Part shown: in pieces, positions 34,977 to 46,220 of the stretch
Position numbering within the stretch: position 1 is the stretch's first letter
Layout: each line of letters starts with the position of its first letter
Assembly: GCA_030052745.1 (NCBI GenBank)
Contig: JANBVO010000044.1
Span: 186,001 to 250,000 of the forward strand
Direction of reading: 5' to 3'
Origin: Pleurostoma richardsiae
Taxonomy: Eukaryota > Ascomycota > Sordariomycetes > Calosphaeriales > Pleurostomataceae
Length of the DNA: 64,000 bases
Notes under the pieces: generated by a model
What the model was told of the DNA's origin: nothing
Databases searched by the model: none
What the model saw: the letters and a program-made list of their open reading frames with translations, nothing else
Position numbers and translations under genes: made by a program

Positions 34977-35453
34977 AAGAGACAGGCTATCTGCGCGACT
35001 TCTTTGCCAGTTCGGAGACCAAGGCAGACCATTCACCTGCGCACCTCGCAACATCCAGAGGTTTCAGTAGAGACTCGGGCTCATTATTGAATTATCCCTG
35101 TCCCAGATTTCCAGTAGTTTCCCCGCGGCGAGGCACCGAATTCCACTGTTCCAAAGTGCCGAGGAGGGTTTGTGGAGAGCCGGGGTTACCCCACAGGCCC
35201 CAGCTTGTCCCACACTGCTCGATGTGGATGCCTTGCCTCAGTCGGAGTTAGTCCACCGTACTCAGCCACGCTTTGAAGATGGATCAATTGCTTGTATATA
35301 GAGTTCTTGTTGGTCACAATAACCTGCTGCGCCGAACATGCTGCAAAGACAGGTCAAATCGAGATGGGCCATCGGTACGCTTCATCATTACGCGGTATCT
35401 ACACTTGCCTAGCTTCTCGTAGCCAAAGTCATTCACCAACCCTCCGTCGTAGT
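34977..35453. promoter_or_regulatory. Divergent promoter region, hydrolase / CmcJ-like gene
   Basis: About 480 bp shared upstream region of the two divergently transcribed cluster genes. No convincing TATA box or palindrome was identified. Confidence 0.35.
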
Positions 35454-36406
35454 ATGACTATGGCAACCATGCAGGAGACAAGGCCAACCGATCGAATAGC
35501 AAGTTTGGGATACATCAGGCCAGATTCAAAAGTCAATCGCCGCTACATGGCCCCTGGCAGGGAGGCCAACACCGGGAAATACGAGACAAGAAAGGTCCTG
35601 ATTCACGACGGACGTCCAACGTTGGATAAATTTACCCTCGACACTTCTGGTTTCCAGCTTGTTAAACATGCATCCAACGTAAGTCTAATTGCCCGATTGC
35701 GGTGAGCCATATTGGAAAGAATGTTGGTGCTGAGGGCTGTTAGGTGGCCAACTGGGCAGACATGAAAGAGCTCGAGTCTGTCTACGCTGATGAGATTCAA
35801 GATCTCGTTAGCAGACTGACAAGTGCAGATAAAGTCATAGTCTTTGGTGCCGTACGTCGCACGACGAACAAAAAAAAGGCTGCAGACAAGAGCGATGTTT
35901 GGGATGATCAACCTCCCGCATCCGACGTGCATGTCGATTATACGCCTCTTCGCGCGGAGTGCTTGGCGGAGGACTTTGCCAGAGCAAACGGCCTCGAGAG
36001 GAGCGCTTACAAACGCGTTCAGTTCATCAATCTCTGGCGTGCGATTAGCCCAGGACCTCAGGATTGGCCCTTGGCCGTATGCCGGGGAGAGGCGATCGAC
36101 GATGAGGAGGGTGTGATCAACGATCTTATCTACGGCGACTCCATCCCCGACCTTAGTGATCTCGACAATCTTCCTGAACTTCCCGATGACCCGATGCATC
36201 CGGAAGGGTCACTTTTCACGTATCGTCCCAGCCATCAATGGACGTATTTCAGCGACATGAAGAAGGATGAAGTGCTTCTGTTTACGCTGTATGACTCTAA
36301 CAAGAAGAGGCCGTGGCGGGTGCCTCATAGCGCTTTTCTGAACGAGATGGAAGGAACAAAGCCGAGGGAGAGCGTGGAAATCAGGACTGTTTGCTTCTTC
36401 AAGTGA
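35454..36406 (+). CDS. CmcJ/AsaB-family oxidoreductase (hydroxylase/desaturase-like)
   Basis: CDS is join(35454..35678,35744..36406), 295 aa. Family marks in order: RKVLIHDGRPTLDKFTLDTS, FQLVKHASNVANWADMKELE (across the intron), VHVDYTP with a His preceding Asp-Tyr, FINLWRAISPGPQDWPLAVC, and HQWTYFSDMKKDEVLLFTLY then DSN. This matches the CmcJ/NvfI/AsaB group, whose studied members include Fe(II)/2-oxoglutarate-type oxygenases of fungal metabolism; the candidate iron ligands are the His of HVDY, the Asp and the His of the HQW block. Related genes often sit in metabolite or catabolic clusters. Its substrate here is unknown. No signal peptide. Confidence 0.85.
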
Positions 36407-36982
36407 TGTCTCCTGTGGCACTGCCCTCTCGCTGTAACTAGCCATCGCATCATTGTCTCGTAGCTGCATATCTCTAATAAAGATAGTGCAGCACACACAT
36501 TAGGACAGACTGACAAGACCAAGCGACTCGCAAAGTGACCTCCTCGAACTCAGCATGAATGAAGCAGCCTCGATAACATCAAACCATATTCCGGACCAAA
36601 ACCCTGTAAGTGTCTACAAGTATGTGCCGATGAACTGCCGCTGAACGGACTGTCCCACACAGCATTTACTCATCTCAAAACCAGCACTTCCTTCTGTCCG
36701 AATGTAGCACAATGCTGGACCCCACGAGCCTGTTTGGAACATACGATAATTGTCCGTCGGATCGGCAGCCCCACGTAGCATACCGCCGGCGTTCTCCCAC
36801 ACTTTCCTGTGGAGCGCAGGGGTTTGAACACAAGGTGATGTCCCCTTATACTATTCCATCTTGCACAGTCATCTTATCCCACTGCCTTGGTGAATAGAAG
36901 ACACTTCAGAATCTCACTGCCGTTGCAAAAGCGTAGAATTTCTCGGGATCGAAGAACAGAACGCCGGCATCAACTATCAACA
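36407..36982. promoter_or_regulatory. Upstream region of the HGD homologue
   Basis: 575 bp between two genes on the same strand; the promoter of the dioxygenase gene must lie here. No gene or clear motif was identified. Confidence 0.35.
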
Positions 36983-38581
36983 ATGGACTCGTCAACTACA
37001 GTCGATTACCAGAACATCTTCCACTGGGCTGAGACCCAAAAGGACGGCGCCGTTCCTTCCTTTGCGGTCAGGAAGAATGACCCGTATGACTATTTACCGG
37101 GCTTCAACAACCACTTCGAGTCAGAAGCAATCCCGGGAACTATTCCCAGAGGCCAGAACAATCCAAGACGTGCTCGATTCGGGCTCTATACGGAGCAGGT
37201 TACCGCCTCGGCTTTTGTGGCCCCGCGCCATTTGAACAAGAAGGCATGGCTATACAGGGCGCGCCCGGCAGTTGCGCACAAAGGCTTTGTCAGTCGATAG
37301 ATCTCCTAGTGAAGTGCTTGTGTCTTGTACTGACGCTGCCCGCGAAGGTCGACATTCCCAAGGTCGAAGGAACAGAGAGTAACTTCCTGCCGCTTAACCC
37401 GCACGTACACGTGTCTCCGACGCAGCTTGCCTGGGTAAGTCCGCAGGCAGAGCTCATAATCAGACTTTGCGGTGCTAATCGTTCCGCATAGCTCCCCTTC
37501 GACATCACCGACGGCGCGGACTTCGTGACCGGGCTTCGCACAATTGCAGGGTCTGGTGATCCGAGCTTGAGAGAGGGTCTCGCAACGCACGTCTACACCG
37601 CTACGAAGAGCATGGAGAAGTCCGCCTTTGTCAATTCTGACGGTGACTTCTTGATTGTCCCACAGCAAGGCGCCCTTGACATCCAGACCGAGTTTGGCCC
37701 TCTCTATGTGCAGCCCGGCGAGATCTGCGTTGTACAGCGTGGCTTGCGCTTCAAGGTCAAAGTCGACGGACCCGCCAGGGGCTACATCCTAGAGATCTGG
37801 GGTGCCAATTTCGAGTTGCCGGAGCTCGGACCGCTGGGTGCGAACGGTCTTGCCAACGCCCGCGACTTCCTTCACCCCAAAGCAAAGTACGACGTGAATC
37901 GTGAGGAACCGTGGGAGATTCTGTACAAGCTGGGAGGCAGCCTTTTCAAGAGCACTCAGGACCACTCGCCCTTCGACGTGGTCGCATGGCACGGCAACTA
38001 CGTGCCATATAAGTATGATCTGACGAAGTTCGTGAACGTGGGCTCGATTTCCGTGGACCACATCGACCCGTCCATCTTCTGCGTCCTGACCGCCAAGTCA
38101 AGGGATCCGACCACACCGTTGGCAGATTTTCTCATCTTCTCACCTCGCTGGGATGTGGCATCCCACACTTACAGGCCCCCTTATTATCATCGCAATGTGG
38201 CTTCTGAGCTCATGGGCCTCATTTATGGAGAGTACGGCGGACGTTCAGACTCTTTCCAGCCCGGGGGCGTCTCCTTCGAGTGCGGTATGGTTCCACACGG
38301 TGTTGCCTACGAAGTAAGTCATCTGGTCTGCAGCTCAATATGATCTGCCAACCCTAGTCGTTATAATTTTTTGACCAACTGTGCAGGAATTCGAAGCAGC
38401 ATCTGCCCAACCTCCACCAACAATGCAGATCTCACAAGGCTCCATCGCATTCATGTTCGAGAGCGGCAGGCCATTCACCATCACGGACTGGGCTTGGAAG
38501 AGCAACAAGAAGCATGAGCATGAGCCGAAAATGTGGGACAGCCTTGTTGATAATTTCTCCACGTACAGCGTGAAGGCTTGA
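36983..38581 (+). CDS. Homogentisate 1,2-dioxygenase homologue (HmgA-like)
   Basis: CDS is join(36983..37288,37348..37434,37492..38313,38387..38581), 469 aa. It matches HGD over its whole length: YLPGFNNHFESEAIPGTIP, VAPRHLNKKAWLYRARP, GLATHVYTATKSM, DGDFLIVPQQGALDIQTEFG, DVVAWHGNYVPYKYDLTKF. Fe(II) ligands are His364 (PPYYHRN), Glu370 (ASELMG) and His400 (VPHG), and His321 (VDHIDPS) fits the acid/base His292 of the human enzyme with a constant offset of 29. At residue 394 (SFECGM) Glu stands where human HGD has substrate-contacting His365. HGD opens the ring of 2,5-dihydroxyphenylacetate; this gene lies in a catabolic cluster without maleylacetoacetate isomerase or fumarylacetoacetase, so it may be a paralogue with another dihydroxy-aromatic substrate. 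Confidence 0.92.
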
Positions 38582-39424
38582 TCGAACCTCTTTGAGTTCT
38601 ATCAAGTAGCAATACATGTTGGCGACCTGCGGGTCATATCCAAGACATAATTTGACAGGGGAAAAGCGTGACTTGAAATTGTGGACGACTACGTCTCATT
38701 CGTCTTTATCTTCTCTTAACCCAGACCATTGCAATATATTTGATCTATTTGTCGACTCTCCAGGCTGAGTTATGCGCAATTCGCTAAGTAATTCATCTAG
38801 AGTGACTTGAAGGTGAAGTGATCCTATTCCTAAATGGGCGGGGGCCCAGCCCACACATCCATCGGCGTAGAGGCTACGGTGGCAAATTTTGACCATCAGG
38901 GCAGGTTTGGTGTAGTATCCTGTGCGCAGCGAACCCTCTTCCTCTCACCCGCATTTCCCGCTTCCTTTCGCTACCCGTCGAGTGTATTCTGGACCCTTAA
39001 CGCTGCTAGGACGTGAAAACGCCGAGCCAAAGCGGTGCGCGACAATTCAACTGTATGGGGTTACCGAATTCGGTATTGTGCACCCCACCTGGTGAGCCGA
39101 CTCGCGCATGTGGAGGCGATGTTGGGGATAGAGTCCAGGCCGGTCCGGTGGGGCACGGGGCGCGATCTGGGAGCCGTGTGGGAAGTGCCACGCCTGATGA
39201 CTCGACTATGGCCGCCATATGGTAATCTACCTAGGTAGGGATGAACGCCTGGACTGACAACGCATCGCTAGTTCACTCATCCGTTCGTCAACGTTCGATT
39301 GGATCCGTGACGACGACACGGTTTGTTTGTGTTGTCTAGCCCGTCTAACCAGTACGGAAGACTTTTTGGCTGTGGCAGTTGTAATATCACACTCTCGAAC
39401 TCAAGCTTTGAGCGTACCTTGAAT
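38582..39424. other. Intergenic inside the cluster
   Basis: 840 bp between two plus-strand genes; it holds the promoter of the flavin monooxygenase. No gene recognised. Confidence 0.4.
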
Positions 39425-40907
39425 ATGAAGGTGAGACATTCAGACTGAGGTCAAAGGTGGTCGCGTCCACTAATACCAACAGGTGATTATCGTCGGTGCC
39501 GGTCCATCGGGACTGTTGCTAGCCCTCTTCTTGGGCAAACAAGGAATCTCCGTTGATATCCTAGAGAAGGCCGCCGATCTGGATAAGCAACCCAGAGCTA
39601 CGCATTATTCAGCGCCAGCTGCCTATGAACTACAGCGGGCAGGCGTGCTTGACGACATTTACAGCCGCGGTGGATTTGTCCCAAGCGGAGTCTGCTGGAG
39701 GAACCTTGATGGGACCAAGTTAGGCGGCCTCAAGGTCAAGGAAGTCTACCCAGAAGATTATCCTTATAAGCTCGTGTGCTACCCATTGGACGTCTTAGGA
39801 CCCCTGCTATATGAGCACATCCTTCGAGAGTCCAACGTCCGTGTGCACTGGTCTCACAACGTGGTTAAGGTCGAGCAAGATGATTCCTCGGCTTGGGTCG
39901 AAGTTGAGACCCCCCAAGGTCGCAGCAAGATCACCGCGGACTATGTTGTCGGTTGCGATGGTGCAAGAAGCATCGTTCGCCGGGAGCTGTTTGGCGAACA
40001 GTTCCCCGGCTTCACGTGGTACGAGCAGATTGTGGCTACCAATGTATTGTAACCCTCCTCTGATCTCAACCTCCTGTCTAAGGAGCTAACAAATCAATCA
40101 GACCTACTATGACTTTGACCAGTTCGGTTGGGAAGACAGTAACTTCATTATTCATCCGGAGCATTACTTCATGGCGGCTCGTATAAGTCCGCATCGAGGC
40201 AAGGAGGCGTTATGGCGCATCACTTACGGCGAGCTTCCTGGGCTCACCGCGGAGGAGCTCAAGGCTCGCCAACCGGAGAAATTTCAGCTATTTCTCCCAG
40301 GCCATCCTGAGCCCGACCAGTATAAGATAAAGAGCTTCAGTCCGTACAAGATCCATCAACGTTGCGCCCTGAAAATGCGCGTCGGACGCGTCTTGCTAGC
40401 CGCGGATGCTGCCCACCTCTGTAACCCATTGTGAGCATCGCCGCGCTACCTGTTATAGGGGACCCTGCTAAATCGCACTTAGTGGTGGCCTTGGCTTAGT
40501 CGGCGGCATAACTGATGTTGGAGGTCTAGCGGATTGCTTGATCGGTATACACCACGGGCTCGCTGACGATAGTATCATGGACCACTACGACCAAGTCCGC
40601 CGGGATATCTATTACACAACCATCAACCCAATGTCCTCAGAGAACTTCATGAGGGTATGCAGACAAGATGCTGAGCATGCGCTGAAGCACGACGGCTTCT
40701 TCAAAGTCTGTGAAAAGGCGGAAGCTGACCGGGACTTCGCCCGTGGCCTGCAGACTGTGAGTTGACTTGTAACACGTCTAGTTCGCACACATGACTACAG
40801 GCTAACATCCGGGAACATGTCATAAGGGGCTCTTGGGTTTACTGCAACACGACTTCACGCAGTACTACAAGAAGACCGCCAATGGCCACACCGGTATCGC
40901 TGCCTAA
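39425..40907 (+). CDS. FAD-dependent aromatic monooxygenase (PHBH/phenol-hydroxylase class)
   Basis: CDS is join(39425..39430,39483..40043,40102..40430,40483..40756,40827..40907), 416 aa. The first coding exon is only ATGAAG; a 52-nt intron then leads straight into the FAD-binding VIIVGAGPSGLLLALFLGKQ. Next come the DG motif (VVGCDGARSIVRREL) and the second FAD motif LLAADAAHLCNPFGGLGLVG, rebuilt across an intron, in which the usual GD is AD. The last exon is best read after CATAAG (GLLGLLQHDFTQYY); another acceptor 26 nt earlier gives an unlikely tail. Group A flavin monooxygenases hydroxylate or oxidatively decarboxylate phenols with NAD(P)H and O2. In this cluster it probably prepares a dihydroxylated ring for the neighbouring HGD homologue. 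Confidence 0.9.
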
Positions 40908-41223
40908 GTAGCCATCACGGATCCTAATGGGTAAATTGGTTGGCTTCACATTTTGCCGCCAGCTGATAATATACTCTAAACGTCGCAATTCGTTTTAATT
41001 TTGCGCCGCTGGAGAAATATGCATGTGTGAAAGACAGAAATCAAATCTGGCAGACAAACTGGTTGACGGCAATATGTGTTATGCTTGTGCTAGCAGTTGC
41101 ATCCGACTAGGTAATCTTGTCTGTATATACTTTTGTTGGTTGTATTTGATTATCGATGAAGGTAGTACCGTATTGCGGTATGACTATGGTCAACATTCTC
41201 TCACGCAGGCTACTTCTGTCCGA
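40908..41223. other. Short intergenic between convergent genes
   Basis: About 315 bp between the 3' ends of the monooxygenase and SDR genes. AT-rich trailer, nothing else. Confidence 0.4.
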
Positions 41224-42344
41224 CTAGTTCTTTGTCCAAGGTGTTCCCTGAGGGTGACTTGTCAACAACTATGGCCGAATACACACGGGACCAGTGGAGA
41301 GACTTACTGTGCCAAGCACTTCCTGCCCCTTGGCCAAATCTCTGGCTTGTTTGTCGCCCATCCATTGGGGTTCTAGGTTGCCGATGCCCTCCTCAATGTC
41401 GAATCCTTTCCCGCCGGCGACATACACAGCTTTGCCGTGAATGCTTTCGTCCGCGGCACAGTGCAAGATGATCCGCGCAACATCATCTGCAGTATTGATC
41501 GGTAGTTCATTCTGGACCCAAATGTCCCGCACATTTCCCAGCATCTTCGTGTCTGTGGCCCAAGGACATATGACATTGATGCGGGTATTGAAGACCGACG
41601 GTAGATATCCTCTCAGGGATCTCATAACGCCCATGACGCCGTGTTTACTAGCAGAGTATGCAAACAAGCCTGGAGATTCCTTGAAGCCCGCCACAGAAGC
41701 GATGAGGGTGATCGATTTGTTGACCTTTTCCTCCGGTACGTGGTCCTGGTTCATCGCTGCCAAAGCGGCGTGGGTGAAGTAGAACGTCCCGAATAAGTTG
41801 ACTTCGAGTACTTTAGATGTGGGTGGCTGCATAAAAGCGGTTTGTTTGATAAGAAATGACCGATAGGCAGAACAGAAAGAAGACTTACGTTTGCTGCGGA
41901 ATCGAGGGTGATCCCTGGTGCGAACCATCCACATATCTCTGTGATTGCAGCGCAGTGGATAGCCATATCCACTCGTCCATGGAACTCAATCGCGCGTCTA
42001 AACAAGGAAATTACCGAGTCGTAATTTGACACGTCGACGTGCACGTAGAATGCGTTCTGGCGGTGGTCACTGCTTTCGCGGTTGAGCGACTCGATGAGTT
42101 GATTGCCTTTGGTATCGTCCAAGTCACCAACAACCAGCCGAGCCCCTGCATGGAAGAGGTGACGAACAGTCTCTGCCCCTATACCATCGGCGCTGCCTAT
42201 TCGATATCTGACATTAGTCCCGTAGAGTGAATAATTGTCGAGGACAGTGAAAATTCCCCTTTCAAGCTGTGGCCTACCAGTGACAACTACTACTCTGTCC
42301 TTGAGACTTGCCAGGACCTTTTCATCGACTTTGATCTCTGCCAT
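41224..42344 (-). CDS. Short-chain dehydrogenase/reductase
   Basis: CDS is complement(join(41224..41247,41308..41826,41889..42196,42278..42344)), 305 aa. The cofactor motif VVVVTGSADGIGAE is rebuilt across the first intron (81 nt). VVGDLDD with its Asp after beta2 favours NAD+. CAA in IHCAAITE, LIASVAG (Ser) and YSASK (Tyr/Lys) complete the active site. The 3' end is ambiguous: a strong GTAAGT at 41307 suggests a last 24-nt exon, but unspliced reading would stop at 41269 after eleven different residues. It resembles 15-hydroxyprostaglandin-dehydrogenase-like SDRs. It likely oxidises an alcohol intermediate of the pathway. Confidence 0.87.
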
Positions 42345-42684
42345 ATTGGAACGCTGTTACACTTCGCTCTTATTCAGTTTATAACAAGACATGGTATCGG
42401 TAAAAGGAATATATCAAGCTAGCAGGTCTGTGCTAGGATTGTCTTGTGTTTCTACTAGCGCAGTTATATGCGGTGGCACATGTCGTATGAGCATAGATTC
42501 ATTCTGTATATCGGCACCCCACATGGGCCACATCCGATGCCATTTTTGATGCCGAGATATCGGTCCGGTACGCATCTCTAGCTCACATCAAATGGTGTTC
42601 ACAGAAGACTTGGCATTTCAGGAAACCACTTTCCAACCGAAATCCTGTCTCTGGGGAGCAAATAAGCAGCGGTAAAGACGCCCC
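42345..42684. other. Short intergenic, SDR promoter
   Basis: About 340 bp between the SDR start and the 3' end of the AtuA-family gene, same strand. No motif recognised. Confidence 0.4.
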
Positions 42685-44717
42685 TCATATTGTTGGCTTG
42701 CTGTAAAGCTTTTGCGGGTAGTCAACAACTCTCGCCCTTACATATTCCGCAACACCCTGGCAAGGCATCATAGTTAGCTCTAATGTGTGTGACAGTGAAC
42801 AATCAAGTTCTTCAGTGGACTTACTTTTCCGAGGCTGTCAGCTCTCGATGTGTTCACAACGCCGCCCCCCAGAAGGTCAAAGAGAACAAAATGGACGCAT
42901 CGTATCTGCGGGAATTCGACACGTTCAATCTTGGAAATTGCCTGGGCATCTTCTCCCAGAAGCTGGAGCATGCGTTTTGTCGTTAAGAATGAACGTAACC
43001 AGTCCCATGCCTCATCAGAGTCGCCTTGAGGAAAGAAGCCGATGTTGACGTTGGACCCTTTGTCCCCTGACCGTGCAAAGACCTTGTGTCCCAAAGGAAC
43101 TTTGACGGTAGGTCCAAATGTGAGTAGGTCTACCGGATCTCTTGGTTCGTAATTCTCTTGTAAGACGTCTGTATGGCTGCTGGTGGTCCCATTGAAATGA
43201 GGGATGGCGATAACATCTTTCGAATCAAGCCAATGGACCTTCATCACCACTTTGGAGCGATTGATCAGTCCCGGGAAGTATGCAAGGTACGGCCGAGGTT
43301 GACTTGTGCGCGGGTATTCCAGATTCGGCGTGAATCCAGGGAAGGCCTGTCCAAGATTTTGAATGACAGGATACTCGAAATTGCGCCTCGACAACGACTC
43401 CTCGTTTGCGGCCTGGGCAAACACTCTAATGACAGATGTCGCTGCGTCGGATGACCTGGGATCGGTTGTGCAGCTGCCAAAGAGCTGCACTTCGAGTTTG
43501 CGCAGCTGCTTGTCATCGCCTTCTTTCCGCGCTAATTCTTTGCGCACCTGTGTCTCGAACGATCGAGCTTTCTCCTCGGCGTCCAGCCCAATGGTGTATA
43601 CGAGAATCTCTGCTTGATAACCGGCAAATGCTTGGATGGCAACCTTCAGAGTCTCTGGGGGAGGGAGACCCTTGAACGCACCGACATGCACGCGGTCGGG
43701 TCCTTCCTGAACAATTCTCAAGTAAGAGAGATCCGCTATCACGTCCGGGTTGTAGTAATACCGGCCCTGAATCTCGTACATCAGCTGGCTCCGGACTGTG
43801 TCGACGTCGACCAAGCCGTTCTGTCCAGGCTGCTTGGTGACTATGCAGTGACCATCGTTGTAAATTTCGGCAATCGGATACGCTAGGTCATAGTATGGCT
43901 GAATGCGTTTGAAGCCGCAGAAATTCCCTCCTGTCTAATGATGCGACGTCAGTCTCGGTGATGCGAGCAAGGGATTCCGAATCACCGTCCCCTACATCCC
44001 CAGGAAAAGCAGAATGACACTCACCACATAGTTTCCGCACTCAATGAGGTGGCCAGCAACTAGCCCCATGGCGTGGTTATCGTAGTCTTCCTGTTCCCAT
44101 CCAAACCACCATGTTGCTAGAGCCTGCGTGCCGCTGGCATCGGTTGTTCGCCCAGCAAAGACGATGTCCGCACCAGCGTTAAGTGCCGCCACGAATGCGA
44201 ACTGACCGATATACGCATTTCCAATATCAGCTTCGTAAGGCCACTTGTCTAGCGTCTCGCCTGTCGTTAAGTGCCTGACAGTTTTCTTGATCTTCGGGTC
44301 GTTCAAAATGTTGAGAACGTCATCTCCGGTTATGTATGCGATTTTGAGCGACTTTCCGCGGTTTCCAAATTCCGAGACAAGGAATTCACGAGTGTCGAGC
44401 GCGAGCTGGCGTGGGTTCAGGGCCCCGGCGTTCACGACCAGCTTGGGAAACGTACCAGCGTCGAGTCTGTTCCTGAGCTGTCTCGATGCCGCCTGTAGAG
44501 TCTGGAGAAATGTCGGGTCGAAACCCTTCGTGTCGTCCTGGCTCATCTCTGCTTTCCGCCAAGATAGGTTCATCTCAGCCAAGTAATCACCGACTATTGC
44601 TTCGACCTCGATGGGACCGTCTAGAACGCTTGCGAGGGCGCTAAGACGGTCTCCAGAGTATGCTGAGATCGAGGCGATCTTGATCGGGCCTCTGGTCCTG
44701 CGATTATTGGTCGCCAT
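42685..44717 (-). CDS. AtuA-family (DUF1446) acyl-CoA metabolism protein
   Basis: CDS is complement(join(42685..42756,42825..43934,44025..44717)), 624 aa. Domain 1 (AtuA core, about 1-440) shows IKIASISAYSGDRLSAL, VVNAGALNPRQLA, AYITGDDVLN, GADIVFAGRTTDASGTQALA and TGGNFCGFKRIQPYYDLAYP. The C-terminal AtuA-like ferredoxin-fold domain carries VFARSGDKGSNVNIGFFPQG. A 68-nt intron leads to the last exon (GVAEYVRARVVDYPQKLY). AtuA was named from acyclic terpene (citronellol/geraniol) use in Pseudomonas, where it sits with acyl-CoA carboxylase genes; its reaction is not settled. Its place beside a ring-cleaving dioxygenase suggests work on a branched or CoA-linked fragment. Confidence 0.9.
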
Positions 44718-45124
44718 GTTGTTGATCCAACCCTAACAAAGTGGGAAAAGTAACTTGAAGGTCCCGTAACTCGATGGAGGAGACCGTCAGCTACAGTGAA
44801 CAGATCTAATAAACACCGCCATTACCCCACACAGGGTCGCGGTCCAACGCCACGAACTCCGCACATTTTTTTCCTTCACAGAAACGGCAGAATTACACAC
44901 ACCCGATGCGGCATGGCATGTGGAGTGCGATCATACCAAGACTGCGAACCATACTAGGTTTTCATTCCAACTACCAGTGTTCTAGGGCTTGATTTCAGGA
45001 GATAGGGTGACATAGCATTTCCTTTTTGTATCAACCGGGCTGCTAAAGTGTTTTACGATGTCTCCTTGCCCAGTAACTGCGTCTTCGAATTCGTCTGCAT
45101 CTTAAATCCTCGTTCTGACTCTAT
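44718..45124. other. Short intergenic, AtuA promoter
   Basis: About 400 bp between the AtuA-family start and the next gene's 3' end, same strand. No recognisable element. Confidence 0.4.
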
Positions 45125-46220
45125 TTATTCCTTTACAAGCCAATGGTACAAGACAGTCGCGTCTCTCTCAGCACAGTATGGATCCATCGAAGCCTCGCGG
45201 TACACCTCCACAGCCGCTTCGGCGAGACTCGGCTTTACACGTGCTGCCTTTGCTGCCTCGATTGCCAGGGTCATGTCCTTGATCATCATCGGCTCTCGGA
45301 AACCACCGCGGTAATCATGGCTGGCAGGTGCATCTGGTGAGAGGCCCGGGACAGGATTCACGTTCGAGAACATGAAAGACTGGCCAGTTGAGTTCGTAAC
45401 CACCCGATACAGGAGCTTCGGGTCGAGACCGCTCTTCACCCCTAAGGCCATCGCTTCGCAATTGGCTAGTAGGATGGTGCCTGACAGGTAGTTGTTCACG
45501 ATCTTGGCTGTCGCTCCCTTCCCCAGTTCTCCACACCAGAACAGCTTGTTGGGGTCGGCCATCGTCAAGACAATGTCCAATAGGCGTTTCTCGATGCGAT
45601 TGGGGCTGGTACTCGGTTCTGGATGTCCAAGGATGAAGGAGAGCGTACCGGCGGCCGCTCCTGGAGCACCGCCCTAGCATGTCTTGTCAGCAACGAACGC
45701 ATGTTAATGAGCTGCTGCAAAATCAGCCCCGAGAGCTCGTCGCCTTACAGAGACCGGACTGTCAACGTAGACCCCAGAAGCTGCCCCTATGGCCTCCCGT
45801 CCAATTCTCTGCACACTGTAGCTATCGATGGTGCTGCACTCTAGTAAGATCCGCTCTACGTTCTTTATTGCTGCCACGATTCCCGTCTTCTTGTTTAGAA
45901 ATGTTTCTTGGACTACAGCAGCAGAGGGAAGGATAGAGACCACCCCGACCGCGTCTTCCGCGACCGCCCTCGCAGAGTCCACGATTTCAATCCTCCCGTA
46001 GCCGCCCAATTCTCGTTTGAACCTCTGGCACACCGAGGCACTGACGTCGAAGACATATAAGACGTATTCAGGGGGCATTTTCTTGCGAATGTTCGAAGCC
46101 ATGCCGTAGCCCATGGCTCCGAGACCTGTGCAATATGTCGAATCAACATGTATACAAGGGTAACAATTGGAGTCTCACAGCAATGTGCTCCCTACCTATG
46201 AATCCGATGTTGCCATCCAT
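45125..46220 (-). CDS. 3-hydroxyisobutyrate-dehydrogenase-like beta-hydroxyacid dehydrogenase
   Basis: CDS is complement(join(45125..45673,45749..46125,46196..46220)), 316 aa. The short first exon (MDGNIGFI) joins GLGAMGYGMASNIRK to give the NAD-binding motif. The substrate motif is DSPVSGGAPGAAAGTLSF, rebuilt across the second intron; the catalytic Lys is in GKGATAKIVNNYL. All features of the beta-hydroxyacid dehydrogenase family are present, so the enzyme is probably active on a 3-hydroxy acid with NAD(P)+. In leucine/valine catabolism such enzymes oxidise 3-hydroxyisobutyrate; here it probably handles a short hydroxyacid from the cluster pathway, together with the AtuA protein encoded by the next gene. 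Confidence 0.93.
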
